From Companilactobacillus baiquanensis (GTDB lineage: Bacteria > Bacillota > Bacilli > Lactobacillales > Lactobacillaceae), in contig NZ_RHOQ01000003.1 in the NCBI RefSeq assembly GCF_003946605.1, positions 124,001 to 188,000 on the forward strand: a DNA stretch of 64,000 nucleotides, read 5' to 3'. Numbering within the stretch: the first letter of the stretch is position 1; each line of letters opens with the position of its first letter. The translations under genes and the position numbers were made by a program. Below are positions 16,034 through 24,768 of the stretch, piece by piece. The notes beneath the pieces are model-generated. The model ran no database searches and was not told the origin of the DNA. It worked only from the letters and a program-made list of their open reading frames with translations.

Positions 16034-17899
16034 TCACCTTTGATCATTTGATTTTTTTTGAGTTCCCCAAAAGTAGACTAGAACAAAAGTAATTAGTAGT
16101 GTACTTAAATGTGCGATAATCGCATTTAAAAAGTTAGTATTGATACCTACGTTAGGATCAACAAAAGATAATATCCCGACAAGCGAACCGGTTAAAGCAT
16201 AATTATTTACATGTAATAACCCACAGATCAAACCACCGATTCCACTGCCGATATTGGATAAAACGAATATACGTTTATGTTTTAAAATGAATCCGTAAAG
16301 TGCAGATTCAGTGATCCCACAAAATGCTGAAACAGATGCTTTGAAAGTTTTATTACGAACTGTTTTATCATGAGTTTTTATTGCTAATGCTAGTACAGCG
16401 CCACCTTGTGCCACCATAGTTATGGACAAAAGAGCATTCAAGTAACTGTGGCCGTTTGTAGCTAAATCGTTTAGTGCCACTGGAATAACGATCCAATGCA
16501 GTCCCATAGTTATTAAAAATTGATAAAATCCATCAACTAATAATCCAATAAATCCAGGATTCCAATTATACACAATATCGACACCATCGGCTAGTTTATA
16601 ACTAGCAACAAGAATGATTGGACCAGCAATAACGGTAATTATCAATAATAAGATTATTATTTCTATTATTGATAAAAACATAGTCTGCAATATTTTAGGT
16701 ATCGTCTTCTTTAATAACTTTTCCAACGGTTTAGCGATCCAAGCCGCAAAGATTATTGGAAAAATTGATGACGCATAATTTGTAAGGATGGTGGGTAACG
16801 GCAAATAAGTAGCAACGGTAGAAAAGTAGACTAGTATCGCACCAACCACCGCTAAAATTATTGGATTGGAATGTAATTTTTTTGCTGCCGTATAGCCTAG
16901 AAGTACCGGAATAAAATAAAAGACACCTTTAGGAATCGAATTAAGCAGTAAGTAAGTAACACTAGCTTTATTCATGATATTAAACTGGACCAAAATTGCC
17001 AAAATACCTTTGAATACACCAGCTCCTCCTAATATCCCCACTAAAGGAGCAATCGATTCGGTAAGAACACTTAGAAAGCTCGATAAACCTTTTTTCATTT
17101 CTTGAGTGAAGGTAAAATGTTTGGTCGAATCATTTTTAATTGGTTTATTGGCAAAATCAGTTCCGATTTGTTTTATTATTTCGTTATAAATATTGGTGAC
17201 TTCTTGACCGATAACGACCTGATATTGTCCAGCACCATGTGCGATGTCGATTACTTTGGGGATACTTCTAATGGCTTTATCGTTGGCGAGTGATTCGTCT
17301 TTCAAGTAAAAGCGTAATCTTGTTATGCAATGAATCAATGATTTAATATTTTCTTTACCACCTACATTTTTAATGATCTCGGTTGCAATTTGAGAATAGG
17401 AAATGTTGGGTTTTTCTTTAGGCTTAACTATTTTTGGAGTGACAAGTGCTGCAGTTTCTGTGGCATTTTTTTTGCTAATTTCTACTTTAATATCTTTCAA
17501 ATAGTCTTCAGTATTTGTAATTGCCACTACGACAGTTGTCGGACGTCCGGAATTCTTTATTTTTTGAATATCCATTGAGCCAACTTCTTGTCCAGCGGTT
17601 ATACTTTGTCCGACGGATATGTTGAGTGTGAATGGTGCTCCTGATAATTCCACAGTATTGATCCCCATGTGTACCAAAACTTCGGCACCATCTGCTGTCG
17701 TAATTCCAAAAGCATGCAAAGTCCCGGCGACATAGGCAACTATTCCACTCACTGGAGCAAAGATTTTATTTTTATCGGGTTCAACTCCAAAACCTTTTCC
17801 CATTAATTCTTGTGAAAAAACGGGATCATTTACCTTTGTAAGAGGAATTATATTTCCAGATACCGGTGACAGTAAATTTAAACTAGTCGTATTAGGCAT
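16034..17899 (-). CDS. PTS sugar transporter, fused EIIA-EIIB-EIIC (beta-glucoside type)
   Basis: A 621-residue permease of the glucose/beta-glucoside PTS superfamily, in the less common A-B-C order. Residues 1-150 are a Crr-like EIIA (phosphoryl His in EVLVHMGINTVEL). Residues 175-255 are EIIB (phosphoryl Cys in SLIHCITRLRF; GQYQVVIG). From about 280 comes EIIC with roughly ten spans (SFLSVLTESIAPLVGILGGAGVFKG). It imports and phosphorylates a sugar; no phosphoglycosidase lies beside it, only an SGNH hydrolase, so the substrate may be an acylated glucoside. Start 17899 has GGAGGG. Divergent GntR regulator; cre at 17987. Confidence 0.92.
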   Translation of the reverse strand: MPNTTSLNLLSPVSGNIIPLTKVNDPVFSQELMGKGFGVEPDKNKIFAPVSGIVAYVAGTLHAFGITTADGAEVLVHMGINTVELSGAPFTLNISVGQSITAGQEVGSMDIQKIKNSGRPTTVVVAITNTEDYLKDIKVEISKKNATETAALVTPKIVKPKEKPNISYSQIATEIIKNVGGKENIKSLIHCITRLRFYLKDESLANDKAIRSIPKVIDIAHGAGQYQVVIGQEVTNIYNEIIKQIGTDFANKPIKNDSTKHFTFTQEMKKGLSSFLSVLTESIAPLVGILGGAGVFKGILAILVQFNIMNKASVTYLLLNSIPKGVFYFIPVLLGYTAAKKLHSNPIILAVVGAILVYFSTVATYLPLPTILTNYASSIFPIIFAAWIAKPLEKLLKKTIPKILQTMFLSIIEIIILLLIITVIAGPIILVASYKLADGVDIVYNWNPGFIGLLVDGFYQFLITMGLHWIVIPVALNDLATNGHSYLNALLSITMVAQGGAVLALAIKTHDKTVRNKTFKASVSAFCGITESALYGFILKHKRIFVLSNIGSGIGGLICGLLHVNNYALTGSLVGILSFVDPNVGINTNFLNAIIAHLSTLLITFVLVYFWGTQKKSNDQR

Positions 17900-17986
17900 A
17901 ATATTCCCTCCATATCAATAAAAATGAGGTTTATAGTTTATAATAAATATATATTAGAATAGATAAAATTAAAAAAAGGGTTTCAT

Positions 17987-18050
17987 TGATAACGCTTTCA
18001 CTGTTATTATAATACCATGTTTAAACATATTATAATACTGTGTTTAAACA
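17987..18050. promoter_or_regulatory. PTS/GntR divergent control region: cre and two TGTTTAAACA palindromes
   Basis: TGATAACGCTTTCA (17987-18000) matches the cre consensus at 13 of 14 bases. Two identical palindromes TGTTTAAACA lie at 18018-18027 and 18041-18050, centres 23 bp apart, with TATAAT-like boxes beside them on both strands. This layout fits a GntR/TreR-type dimer site controlling both divergent units plus CcpA repression of the PTS operon. Confidence 0.7.
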
Positions 18051-18086
18051 AATAATTCTTTTACAATCTAAGTTGAGGAAAATCTG

Positions 18087-18818
18087 ATGCCAAAGAAGTT
18101 ATATACAGAGATTTATGAAACGTTAAAGAAAGAAATACAGACAAATGTATATCAACCAAAGAGCTCACTTCCAAGAGAAGAAGATCTTTCGGCCCGCTTT
18201 GACGTCACACGGAATACTGTCCGTCGTGCCTTGAAACAATTACAAGAAGAGGGTCTGGTATATGCTGTAAAAGGACGAGGGGTTGTCGTTTTAGAACCAG
18301 TCCGCAGTGATCAAGTAGTTTTCTCAGCTAATAATTCTGAGGGATTTCAAGGATTACGTTCATTTCCACAAAATAAATTTATTCAGGAATTGGACACTGA
18401 CGTTTTAAGTTTCAAAGAAATAATGATTGATGAAAAAACAGCTAATCTAACCTCATTTAATATCAATGATAAAGCTTTTTATCTAGAAAGGTTACGTTTA
18501 TTTGATGGAAAAGGATTAGCGATTGATCATAGTTACTTTAGAGCTGACGCTTTAAAGGGATTTACTAGAGAAGACGCGGAAGGATCTGTTTATCAATATA
18601 TTCGAGATAATAACTTATTCAAAGTTGCGGCTCAAAGATCTATTTCATCTGTTGTTTCAGCTAGCCAAAGAGACAATGAAGTTTTAGAACTAGGCAGCTT
18701 AAACTGTGTAGGATCTTTAATTAAATTCGTTTACACTGATGCCGGAAGCCTTTTTGAATATACAGAAACACGTTATGTTCCCAATAACTTTGCAATGTTA
18801 GGATTTCAATATTACTAG
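18087..18818 (+). CDS. GntR-family (HutC/TreR subgroup) transcriptional regulator
   Basis: A 243-residue regulator. Residues 1-70 form the GntR winged helix (IYETLKKEIQTNVY...LPREEDLSARFDVTRNTVRRALKQLQEEGLV, then GRGVVV). Residues 90-240 form the UTRA effector domain (ISSVVSASQRDNEVLELG; FVYTDAGSLFEYTETRYVP), which senses phosphorylated sugars in relatives. It is divergent from the PTS-hydrolase operon and two identical palindromes lie between. Expected role is local repressor released by the PTS product. Confidence 0.88.
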   Translation: MPKKLYTEIYETLKKEIQTNVYQPKSSLPREEDLSARFDVTRNTVRRALKQLQEEGLVYAVKGRGVVVLEPVRSDQVVFSANNSEGFQGLRSFPQNKFIQELDTDVLSFKEIMIDEKTANLTSFNINDKAFYLERLRLFDGKGLAIDHSYFRADALKGFTREDAEGSVYQYIRDNNLFKVAAQRSISSVVSASQRDNEVLELGSLNCVGSLIKFVYTDAGSLFEYTETRYVPNNFAMLGFQYY

Positions 18819-18829
18819 GAGAAACTGAT

Positions 18830-19453
18830 ATGAAATACGAGTGGCGTAAGCAGGAAAAAAGTCTTTATTTGCCCAAACAAAAACCAGTAGTGTTAAATAT
18901 TCCAAAGCAAACTTTCATTTCTCTACCGGGACAAGGCGATCCTAATGGTTCAGATTTTAAAGAACGTCTGCAAGTTTTGTATCCTATTTCCTATGGTATA
19001 AAAGCAGCTTATCGAAAATTTTGCCAAGATAAGGATGTAGAATTTGATGATTATGTTGTTTTTCCATTAGAAGGAGTATGGTCGTTAACCGAAGCTGGTC
19101 AAAAAATGGATCACTTAGATAAGAATGAATTTGTTTACGATATTATGATGCGTATTCCAGATTTTGTACCAGAAGAAGTTGTTCAGGTTGCTATTAAGAA
19201 TGTTAAAGAAAAGAAATATCATCCATTAATTGAAGAACTAGAACAAAAGACTTATCAGCCTAAGCAAGTTATAGAGATTTTACATGTTGGAAAATATGAT
19301 GATGAACCAGCTAGTTTTAAACTCATGGATCTTGAATGTCAAAAACTTGGTAAAACAAGAGCTTCAATGATTCATCGTGAAATTTATTTGTCAGATGCTA
19401 GAAGGGTAGCGCCTGACAAATTAAAAACAGTTTTAAGATATGAAATTAAATAA
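18830..19453 (+). CDS. GyrI-like small-molecule-binding domain protein
   Basis: A 207-residue protein with the GyrI-like (SOUL/BmrR effector) fold and no HTH: start MKYEWRKQEKSLYLPKQKP, then IPKQTFISLPGQGDPNGSDF, and a C-terminal REIYLSDARRVAPDKLKTVLRY. Such stand-alone proteins bind hydrophobic or cationic compounds. It begins 11 bp after the GntR gene with TAGGAG before the start, so it is probably co-transcribed with it. Function beyond ligand binding is not known. Confidence 0.75.
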   Translation: MKYEWRKQEKSLYLPKQKPVVLNIPKQTFISLPGQGDPNGSDFKERLQVLYPISYGIKAAYRKFCQDKDVEFDDYVVFPLEGVWSLTEAGQKMDHLDKNEFVYDIMMRIPDFVPEEVVQVAIKNVKEKKYHPLIEELEQKTYQPKQVIEILHVGKYDDEPASFKLMDLECQKLGKTRASMIHREIYLSDARRVAPDKLKTVLRYEIK

Positions 19454-19557
19454 GTTAAATTATTTGCTATATTAATAAAGCTTTGGTATTGTCAAACGTG
19501 ATTCGATGATTATCTAGCGAGACTTCCTCACAAAAAATAGAGGAAAAGGTATTTTTT

Positions 19558-19827
19558 ATGGCAAGAAAAGCAAAAATTGAGCGTGAAAAGAGATTACAGG
19601 AAACTGTTGCTAAATACGCAGATTTACGTCAAGAACTAAAGAGTTCTGGCAATTATGAAGAATTAAGTAAGCTTCCAAGGGATGCTTCACCGACTAGATT
19701 ACGTTCTCGTGATTTAATTGATGGCAGACCAAGAGGCTATATGAGTAAATTCAAAATGTCTCGTTTGAATTTTCGCTCTTTAGCACATGCTGGACAAATT
19801 CCAGGTGTCAAAAAAGCAAGTTGGTAA
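19558..19827 (+). CDS. rpsN: 30S ribosomal protein S14, zinc-independent form
   Basis: An 89-residue S14 ([14 protein letters not shown]...[46 protein letters not shown]). It lacks the CxxC pairs of the 61-residue zinc-ribbon S14, so it is the C-minus paralogue that typically replaces the zinc form when zinc is scarce. It lies alone, away from a ribosomal operon, which fits the spare-copy role. No convincing Zur or AdcR box was seen in the 100 bp upstream. Confidence 0.95.
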   Translation: MARKAKIEREKRLQETVAKYADLRQELKSSGNYEELSKLPRDASPTRLRSRDLIDGRPRGYMSKFKMSRLNFRSLAHAGQIPGVKKASW

Positions 19828-19856
19828 AAATGTGTTCAACTTTTGAGCATTAAATT

Positions 19857-19900
19857 AATAAGCGTAGTAATCCGGTTTAGGATTGCCACGCTTATTTTTT
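19857..19900 (+). terminator. Terminator after rpsN, apex family member
   Basis: AATAAGCGTAGTAATCC and GGATTGCCACGCTTATT pair around GGTTTA with one mismatch and one G:U, ending in a T-run. It shares the AATCC...GGATT apex with the hairpins at 4526, 8129 and 14869. The rest of 19901-20202 holds another hairpin (ATTCCA...TGGAAT, 20014-20051) and TGTG-rich DNA but no gene. Confidence 0.8.
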
Positions 19901-20202
19901 TGAAAATAGTAATTAATTTGGGTAAAATTCCATTTTCTTATTTTGATATAAATAATTTAATATTTTTTGATAATGCCTGGAAAGCCTTATAGCACAATAA
20001 TTGTATAATTTTATTCCAACTTTCGTAAGATTGGTTTACGAAAAATGGAATTTTTCGTTGTAATTTACTTTCTATGTGTGTAATATAATATTTGAAAAGA
20101 GATTAACGTGTGTGGTTTATCTCTTGTGTGTATATGAAATAATGTGTGGTTATTTTGTGTACGTTATATCGTAACTTAAATAATAAAGTCGAGGGTACAA
20201 AC

Positions 20203-20712
20203 ATGAAAAAGACATCTATTTTGTTTTTAGCTGCATCCGTTTTGGGAGTCGGAGCAGCATTTGCAGCACCAACAACAGCGGAGGCTCATTCAGTTACCGC
20301 TAAGAATTACACTGCCGAAGTTTCATCAGAACAGGCTACACTTTATGATGAATCTGGCGACCAAATTGACGTTGCCTTACCAGCTAACAGTACATGGGCT
20401 GTCGGTGAAGTTAATAATGTAAATGGCAAAGACTACTACGAAGTCTCAACAGGGGCATATTTAAGCTCAGATGATAGTTATTTGTACAAAAAAAGACCCG
20501 AGGTTATCAAAGTAGCCTCAGATCATTCAGTTCCTATTTATAATCATAACTTCGAAGAGAGAGATGATTTATCTGTTACTCCAGGAAGTTCATGGTATTC
20601 AGACTCAGTTATCACTAGTCAATCTGGAATACCTTATGTACGTATTTCTACTGATGCTTACGTTTCAATGTATGATGTCATTGAACAAAAAGTTACATCT
20701 TCAATTTCGTAA
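20203..20712 (+). CDS. Secreted protein with two SLAP-like repeats
   Basis: A 169-residue extracellular protein. Residues 1-28 are a signal peptide ending AEA-HS. Two related modules follow (about 34-90 and 100-165), each with the pattern ...LYDESGDQIDVALPANSTWAV...VNGKDYYEVSTGAYLSSDD, and again PIYNHN...LSVTPGSSWYSDS...GIPYVRISTDAYVSMYDV. This is the S-layer C-terminal (SLAP) pattern that binds cell-wall polymers of lactobacilli. There is no other domain, so it is probably a small wall-associated protein. ATG 20203 has GAGGGT upstream and starts the signal peptide exactly. Flanked by TGTG-rich DNA on both sides. Confidence 0.8.
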   Translation: MKKTSILFLAASVLGVGAAFAAPTTAEAHSVTAKNYTAEVSSEQATLYDESGDQIDVALPANSTWAVGEVNNVNGKDYYEVSTGAYLSSDDSYLYKKRPEVIKVASDHSVPIYNHNFEERDDLSVTPGSSWYSDSVITSQSGIPYVRISTDAYVSMYDVIEQKVTSSIS

Positions 20713-20749
20713 TATTTAAAAATTAATGTGTGTGTGTTGTGTGTGTGGG

Positions 20750-20784
20750 AAGCCTGCTGATGTGTGGTCAGTGGGCTTTTTATA
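20750..20784 (+). terminator. Terminator after the SLAP gene
   Basis: AAGCCTGCTGA-TGTGTGG-TCAGTGGGCTT with two G:U pairs, followed by T residues. The loop itself carries the TGTG motif of this region. Confidence 0.75.
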
Positions 20785-20871
20785 TTACTTATATGTGTGT
20801 ACGTTACTTTTTTTCTTTCGAGGGTTAACATCTATTACAGTTATTACTATACAACCATAAGTGTATTTATA

Positions 20872-20944
20872 TATCCCATTTTTTGAAAGACATTCTTACA
20901 AAAAATGGGATATTTTTGTAAAGGCCTATAAATAGGCTTTTACA
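20872..20944 (+). terminator. Two further hairpins in the SLAP-fucA intergenic region
   Basis: TATCCCATTTTTTG (20872-20885) pairs perfectly with 20899-20912 and is followed by TTTTTG. TGTAAAGGCCTAT (20917-20929) then pairs with ATAGGCTTTTACA (20932-20944). No gene is seen in 20785-21028; these may be spare terminators or the remains of a lost gene. Confidence 0.55.
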
Positions 20945-21028
20945 AGGTATAAATGATTGATATATCGTTGGAAAATAGTAATTGTTTTTGTTGTTTTCGG
21001 TAGATTTTCGAGTTTGACAAAAACTATT

Positions 21029-21062
21029 AAAAAAAGCCAGCATTCTGTGCTGACTTTTTTAA
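21029..21062 (-). terminator. Terminator after fucA
   Basis: On the minus strand AAAAAAGTCAGCA-CAGAA-TGCTGGCTTTTTTT, a stem with one G:U and a T-run, follows the fucA stop codon. Confidence 0.8.
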
Positions 21063-21066
21063 CTCT

Positions 21067-21840
21067 CTAATATTTGTCTTCGTTTGGTCTTTGAATATTA
21101 TCAGGGAAAGGATGCTCTCTTGCTTCCTTATTAAATTGTGGCATAGCGATTCCTGGCAAGGCTCCTTTTGGCATTGGTTCTTTGTAGTTCTTGCCGCATG
21201 ATTGATAATCTGGTAGTAAACCTAATTTAATAAAGATCGTTTGTTGATAAGCAATTTCAGCATTCCATTCTAGTGTTTCCATTACTCTTGTTGCTACGTG
21301 TAGATCAGTAGTTGTTACTAAGATTCCGTGACTATTTAATAGGAAAACATTTTCCATGGCTTTGTCACCGATCTTTAATAATGCATCATGAACTGTATCT
21401 GCTAATTCTTGAGTACATGCTGGTGCGTATGGTAGACATTTGATCTCTCCTAATTCACGTGTTACTTCGGTGACGTTTGGCATATCTAATCCAGATGTTG
21501 CCCAAAACATTGCTTTGGGTGCGTGTGAGTGGTAGACACAACGGATTCCGGGATGGGCTGTATATGCCTCTTCGTGCATATTAACTTCTCTAGTGACATC
21601 TCCAACACCATCAACTTTTTCGTAAGTTTCAGCATCAATAACCATGATTTGTGCGGGATGCAAATCAGCATAGAAAGTTTCAGACATAAATGTTGGTGTC
21701 ATCAAAATATAAGGGTGATCGTTTTGATCAAAAACCTTAATTGACATATTTCCACCGGCAATATTTGTATCTTTTCTATCGAACATTTTATGAACTGTGT
21801 TGGCTAGATCCTCACGTTCAGTTTGAAACATCATTTTCAT
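21067..21840 (-). CDS. fucA: L-fuculose-1-phosphate aldolase (class II aldolase/adducin fold)
   Basis: Cleaves L-fuculose-1-phosphate to dihydroxyacetone phosphate and L-lactaldehyde. The 257 residues carry the class II zinc aldolase motifs: phosphate loop NIAGGNMSIK, catalytic Glu in NMHEEAYTAHPG, zinc His pair YHSHAPKAMFW and the third His in LLNSHGI. At 257 aa it is nearer the length of rhamnulose-phosphate aldolases than the 215-aa E. coli FucA, but the adjoining fucI, fucK and fucU settle the pathway. ATG 21840 has AAGGAG at good spacing. Divergent from the DeoR regulator. Confidence 0.85.
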   Translation of the reverse strand: MKMMFQTEREDLANTVHKMFDRKDTNIAGGNMSIKVFDQNDHPYILMTPTFMSETFYADLHPAQIMVIDAETYEKVDGVGDVTREVNMHEEAYTAHPGIRCVYHSHAPKAMFWATSGLDMPNVTEVTRELGEIKCLPYAPACTQELADTVHDALLKIGDKAMENVFLLNSHGILVTTTDLHVATRVMETLEWNAEIAYQQTIFIKLGLLPDYQSCGKNYKEPMPKGALPGIAMPQFNKEAREHPFPDNIQRPNEDKY

Positions 21841-21959
21841 AATAAAAGACTCCTTCAAATGAAATATTATTTTTGTGGATAAAATACAACATTTGATGTC
21901 AATGCCCATTATATCCTGCTAGGATTAAATAGGAACAATGGTTAAAAAGATTGAATAAA

Positions 21960-22007
21960 GTTCAGATGGTAACCAATATGCAGTTCATATGTGTTCATAA
22001 AAGTTCA
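21960..22007 (+). promoter_or_regulatory. GTTCA half-sites before fucR
   Basis: GTTCA occurs at 21960, 21983, 21993 and 22003; the last three are spaced exactly 10 bp apart, one helical turn. The same half-site in mirror form makes the perfect palindrome before fucI (22817-22839). These are the likely sites of the DeoR-type regulator, controlling itself and fucA. Confidence 0.55.
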
Positions 22008-22029
22008 GAAAATAGGGGGGCAATAATTC

Positions 22030-22785
22030 ATGTATCGAAAAGAACGTTTAGATAAAATAATGGAAATAATGAATAAGAAAAAAATTGTGGATATGAAACT
22101 TTTGGAGGAACTTACTTACGAAAGCCGTTCTACTTTAAGAAGAGATTTAATCGTTTTGGAAGAGGAACATAAGATCAGTCGAAACTTTGGACAAGTTGAA
22201 TTAGTTAGTGATAATAATGTTGAATTTGGCTATCAAGTCAGAGCTGGTGAAAATTTAGATTGCAAAAAATATATTGCCAGTATTGCCGAAACATTTATAG
22301 GAAATAATCAGGCTTTAATAATTGATTCCAGTACAACTGCTTCCTATTTAGAGCCTTATTTAAGTGAACGTAATAATCTCGTAGTCATTACTAACGGACT
22401 GCATCTAGCAATGAGCTTAAATGGAAACCCTAAGATCAAAACTTTTATCGCTAGTGGCAGGTTACGTCCTTTTTCAGGATCAATAATTGGCGATTCTGCT
22501 AGGAAGTTTATGGAAGGTTTTCATGCTAATATTGCAATTATTTCCTGTGCCGGTGTAGATGCAAACGGAGTTTATATGGCGAGTGATGAGCAGTCAGCTG
22601 TCAAATCTCAGATGATGAAGCAAGCTGAAAATACAATTTTACTTTGTGACCATACTAAGATAAATCGAGTTGACTACTATCGACTTTGTGGTCATGAAGA
22701 TATCGATATTATTGTGACTGACAAAATGCCACCGGAAGATTTTTTACAGGCAGTTGAAGGTCAAAATGTGGAGATAGTGTATTGA
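22030..22785 (+). CDS. fucR: DeoR-family regulator of the fucose genes
   Basis: A 251-residue regulator with an N-terminal DeoR HTH (residues 1-55: RKERLDKIMEIMNKKKIVDMKLLEEL, then SRSTLRRDLIVLEEE) and a C-terminal sugar-phosphate sensing DeoRC domain (LIIDSSTTASYLEPYL, VITNGLHLA, SCAGVDANGVY, LLCDHTKINR). It lies between fucA and fucI and is flanked by GTTCA half-sites on both sides. A role as fucose-pathway regulator, probably responding to L-fuculose-1-phosphate, is inferred from context. Confidence 0.88.
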   Translation: MYRKERLDKIMEIMNKKKIVDMKLLEELTYESRSTLRRDLIVLEEEHKISRNFGQVELVSDNNVEFGYQVRAGENLDCKKYIASIAETFIGNNQALIIDSSTTASYLEPYLSERNNLVVITNGLHLAMSLNGNPKIKTFIASGRLRPFSGSIIGDSARKFMEGFHANIAIISCAGVDANGVYMASDEQSAVKSQMMKQAENTILLCDHTKINRVDYYRLCGHEDIDIIVTDKMPPEDFLQAVEGQNVEIVY

Positions 22786-22816
22786 TGAAATGAACCGGTA
22801 TGGAACAATCATCAAT

Positions 22817-22839
22817 ATCTGTTCAAAATTTGAACAGAT
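22817..22839. promoter_or_regulatory. 23-bp perfect palindrome upstream of fucI
   Basis: Arms ATCTGTTCAAA and TTTGAACAGAT flank a single central A. Each arm contains TGTTCA, the half-site seen before fucR, so this is probably the FucR operator of the catabolic operon. A weaker cre-like site, TGTAAGCGTTTTAT (22897-22910, 12 of 14), lies between it and fucI. Confidence 0.7.
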
Positions 22840-22959
22840 AAAAGGAGTGATTTATGCACTTTATTCAAAAGTGCTGGAATCCATTGAATGAACTGATGTA
22901 AGCGTTTTATACTCTAGGCGTGGATGAAGTACAAACACAAAAAATGGAGGGTTTACATT

Positions 22960-24747
22960 ATGTTAAAAACTGAATTTCCGAAATTGGGTATCCGCCCTAC
23001 AATCGATGGACGTAGACGTGGTATTCGTGAATCACTCGAAGATCAAACAATGGAAATGGCAAAATCAGCTGCTAAGTTGATTGAAAGCACATTAAAATAT
23101 CCAGATGGAACTCCTGTAAAAACTGTTATTGCCGATACAACTATTGGTGGCGTACATGAAGCTGCTATGGCAAAAGCAAAATTCGATAAAGAAAATGTTT
23201 GTGGTACTTTAACTGTTACACCTTGCTGGTGCTATGGTAGTGAAACAATGGACATGACAAAGACATTGCCTCATGCAATTTGGGGATTCAATGGTACAGA
23301 ACGTCCAGGTGCTGTTTACCTAGCTGCTGTACTTGCTGCTCATACTCAAAAGGGTATTCCAGCATTTGGTATCTATGGTGAAGATGTTCAAGATGCAGAT
23401 GACACTTCAATTCCAGATGATGTCAAAGAAAAGATCATTCGCTTTGCTAAAGCTGCATTTGCTACTGGTATTATGCACAATAAAGCATATCTATCAATTG
23501 GTAATGTTGCCATGGGTATTGGTGGATCAATCACAGATGCTGATTTCTTCCAAGATTACTTAGGTATGCGTAATGAATATGTAGATATGTCAGAAATCGT
23601 TCGTCGTTGGGACGAAAAGATCTACGATCCAGAAGAATTCAAGAAGGCTCTTGCATGGGCTAAAGAATATACACCAGTTGGACCAGATGTATATAACGAA
23701 GATGATCCTAACAAGTTTAGTGATGAAGAAAAAGAAGCTCAATTAGAAAAATGTGTCAAGATGTACATGATTGCTAAAGACTTAATGGATGGTAATACAA
23801 CTCTTGAAGAATTAGGATTCAAAGAAGAGTCAGAAGGCCACTATGCAATCGCTGCCGGATTCCAAGGTCAACGTCAATGGACTGATCATTTCCCTAATGG
23901 TGACTACATGGAAACAATGATGAATTCACAATATGACTGGAACGGAATTCATGCACCACACGTATTTGCTACTGAAAATGATAGTTTGAATGGTACATCA
24001 ATGTTATTCAACTACTTACTAACAAATACACCTCAAATCTTTGCTGATGTTCGTACATATTGGAGTGCAGATGCTGTTGAAAGAGTTACAGGTACTAAAT
24101 TAACAGGTCTTGCAGAAAATGGATTCTTACATCTATCAAACTCAGGTGCTCAAACACTTGATGCAACTGGTGATGAAAAGATCGATGGCAAACCAGCTAT
24201 CAAACCATTCTATGACTTAACAGAAGATGAAGCTAAAGCAAATCTTAAAGATACACGTTGGATCCCTGCAAATATCGGCTACTTCCGTGGCGGTGGTTTC
24301 TCAAGTAACTATGTTACAAAGGGTGGACCAGAAGGTATGCCTGTAACAATGTCACGTATTAACCTCGTTAAAGGTGTTGGACCAGAATTACAAATCGCTG
24401 AAGGATACGCTGTTGACTTACCAGAAAACGTCTTTGATGTTGTTAACAAACGTACTGACCCAGGCTGGCCTTCAACATTCTTCGTTCCAAAATTAACTGG
24501 TAAAGGTGCATTCAAGTCAGTATATGACGTAATGAACAACTGGGGTGCAAACCACGGTGCAATTAGTTATGGCCATATTGGTGCCGACCTTATCACATTA
24601 GCATCTGTTCTTCGTATACCAGTTAACATGCATAACGTTGATGAAGACAAGATCTTCAGACCACGTTCATGGGCTTCACTTGGTACAGCTAACCTTGAAG
24701 CTGCTGACTTTAATGCATGTAAGACATTTGGACCACTATACGACTAA
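22960..24747 (+). CDS. fucI: L-fucose isomerase
   Basis: Converts L-fucose to L-fuculose using Mn2+. The 595 residues align along their length with remembered E. coli FucI (591 aa): [71 protein letters not shown]. The metal/catalytic residues are kept: Glu in ATENDSLNG, Asp in FADVRTYW and His in [11 protein letters not shown] 22960 has GGAGGG 8 bases upstream. Codon use is clearly biased to preferred codons, suggesting high expression. First gene of fucI-fucK-transporter-fucU. Confidence 0.96.
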   Translation: MLKTEFPKLGIRPTIDGRRRGIRESLEDQTMEMAKSAAKLIESTLKYPDGTPVKTVIADTTIGGVHEAAMAKAKFDKENVCGTLTVTPCWCYGSETMDMTKTLPHAIWGFNGTERPGAVYLAAVLAAHTQKGIPAFGIYGEDVQDADDTSIPDDVKEKIIRFAKAAFATGIMHNKAYLSIGNVAMGIGGSITDADFFQDYLGMRNEYVDMSEIVRRWDEKIYDPEEFKKALAWAKEYTPVGPDVYNEDDPNKFSDEEKEAQLEKCVKMYMIAKDLMDGNTTLEELGFKEESEGHYAIAAGFQGQRQWTDHFPNGDYMETMMNSQYDWNGIHAPHVFATENDSLNGTSMLFNYLLTNTPQIFADVRTYWSADAVERVTGTKLTGLAENGFLHLSNSGAQTLDATGDEKIDGKPAIKPFYDLTEDEAKANLKDTRWIPANIGYFRGGGFSSNYVTKGGPEGMPVTMSRINLVKGVGPELQIAEGYAVDLPENVFDVVNKRTDPGWPSTFFVPKLTGKGAFKSVYDVMNNWGANHGAISYGHIGADLITLASVLRIPVNMHNVDEDKIFRPRSWASLGTANLEAADFNACKTFGPLYD

Positions 24748-24768
24748 AAATGAATGGATGTGTATCTA

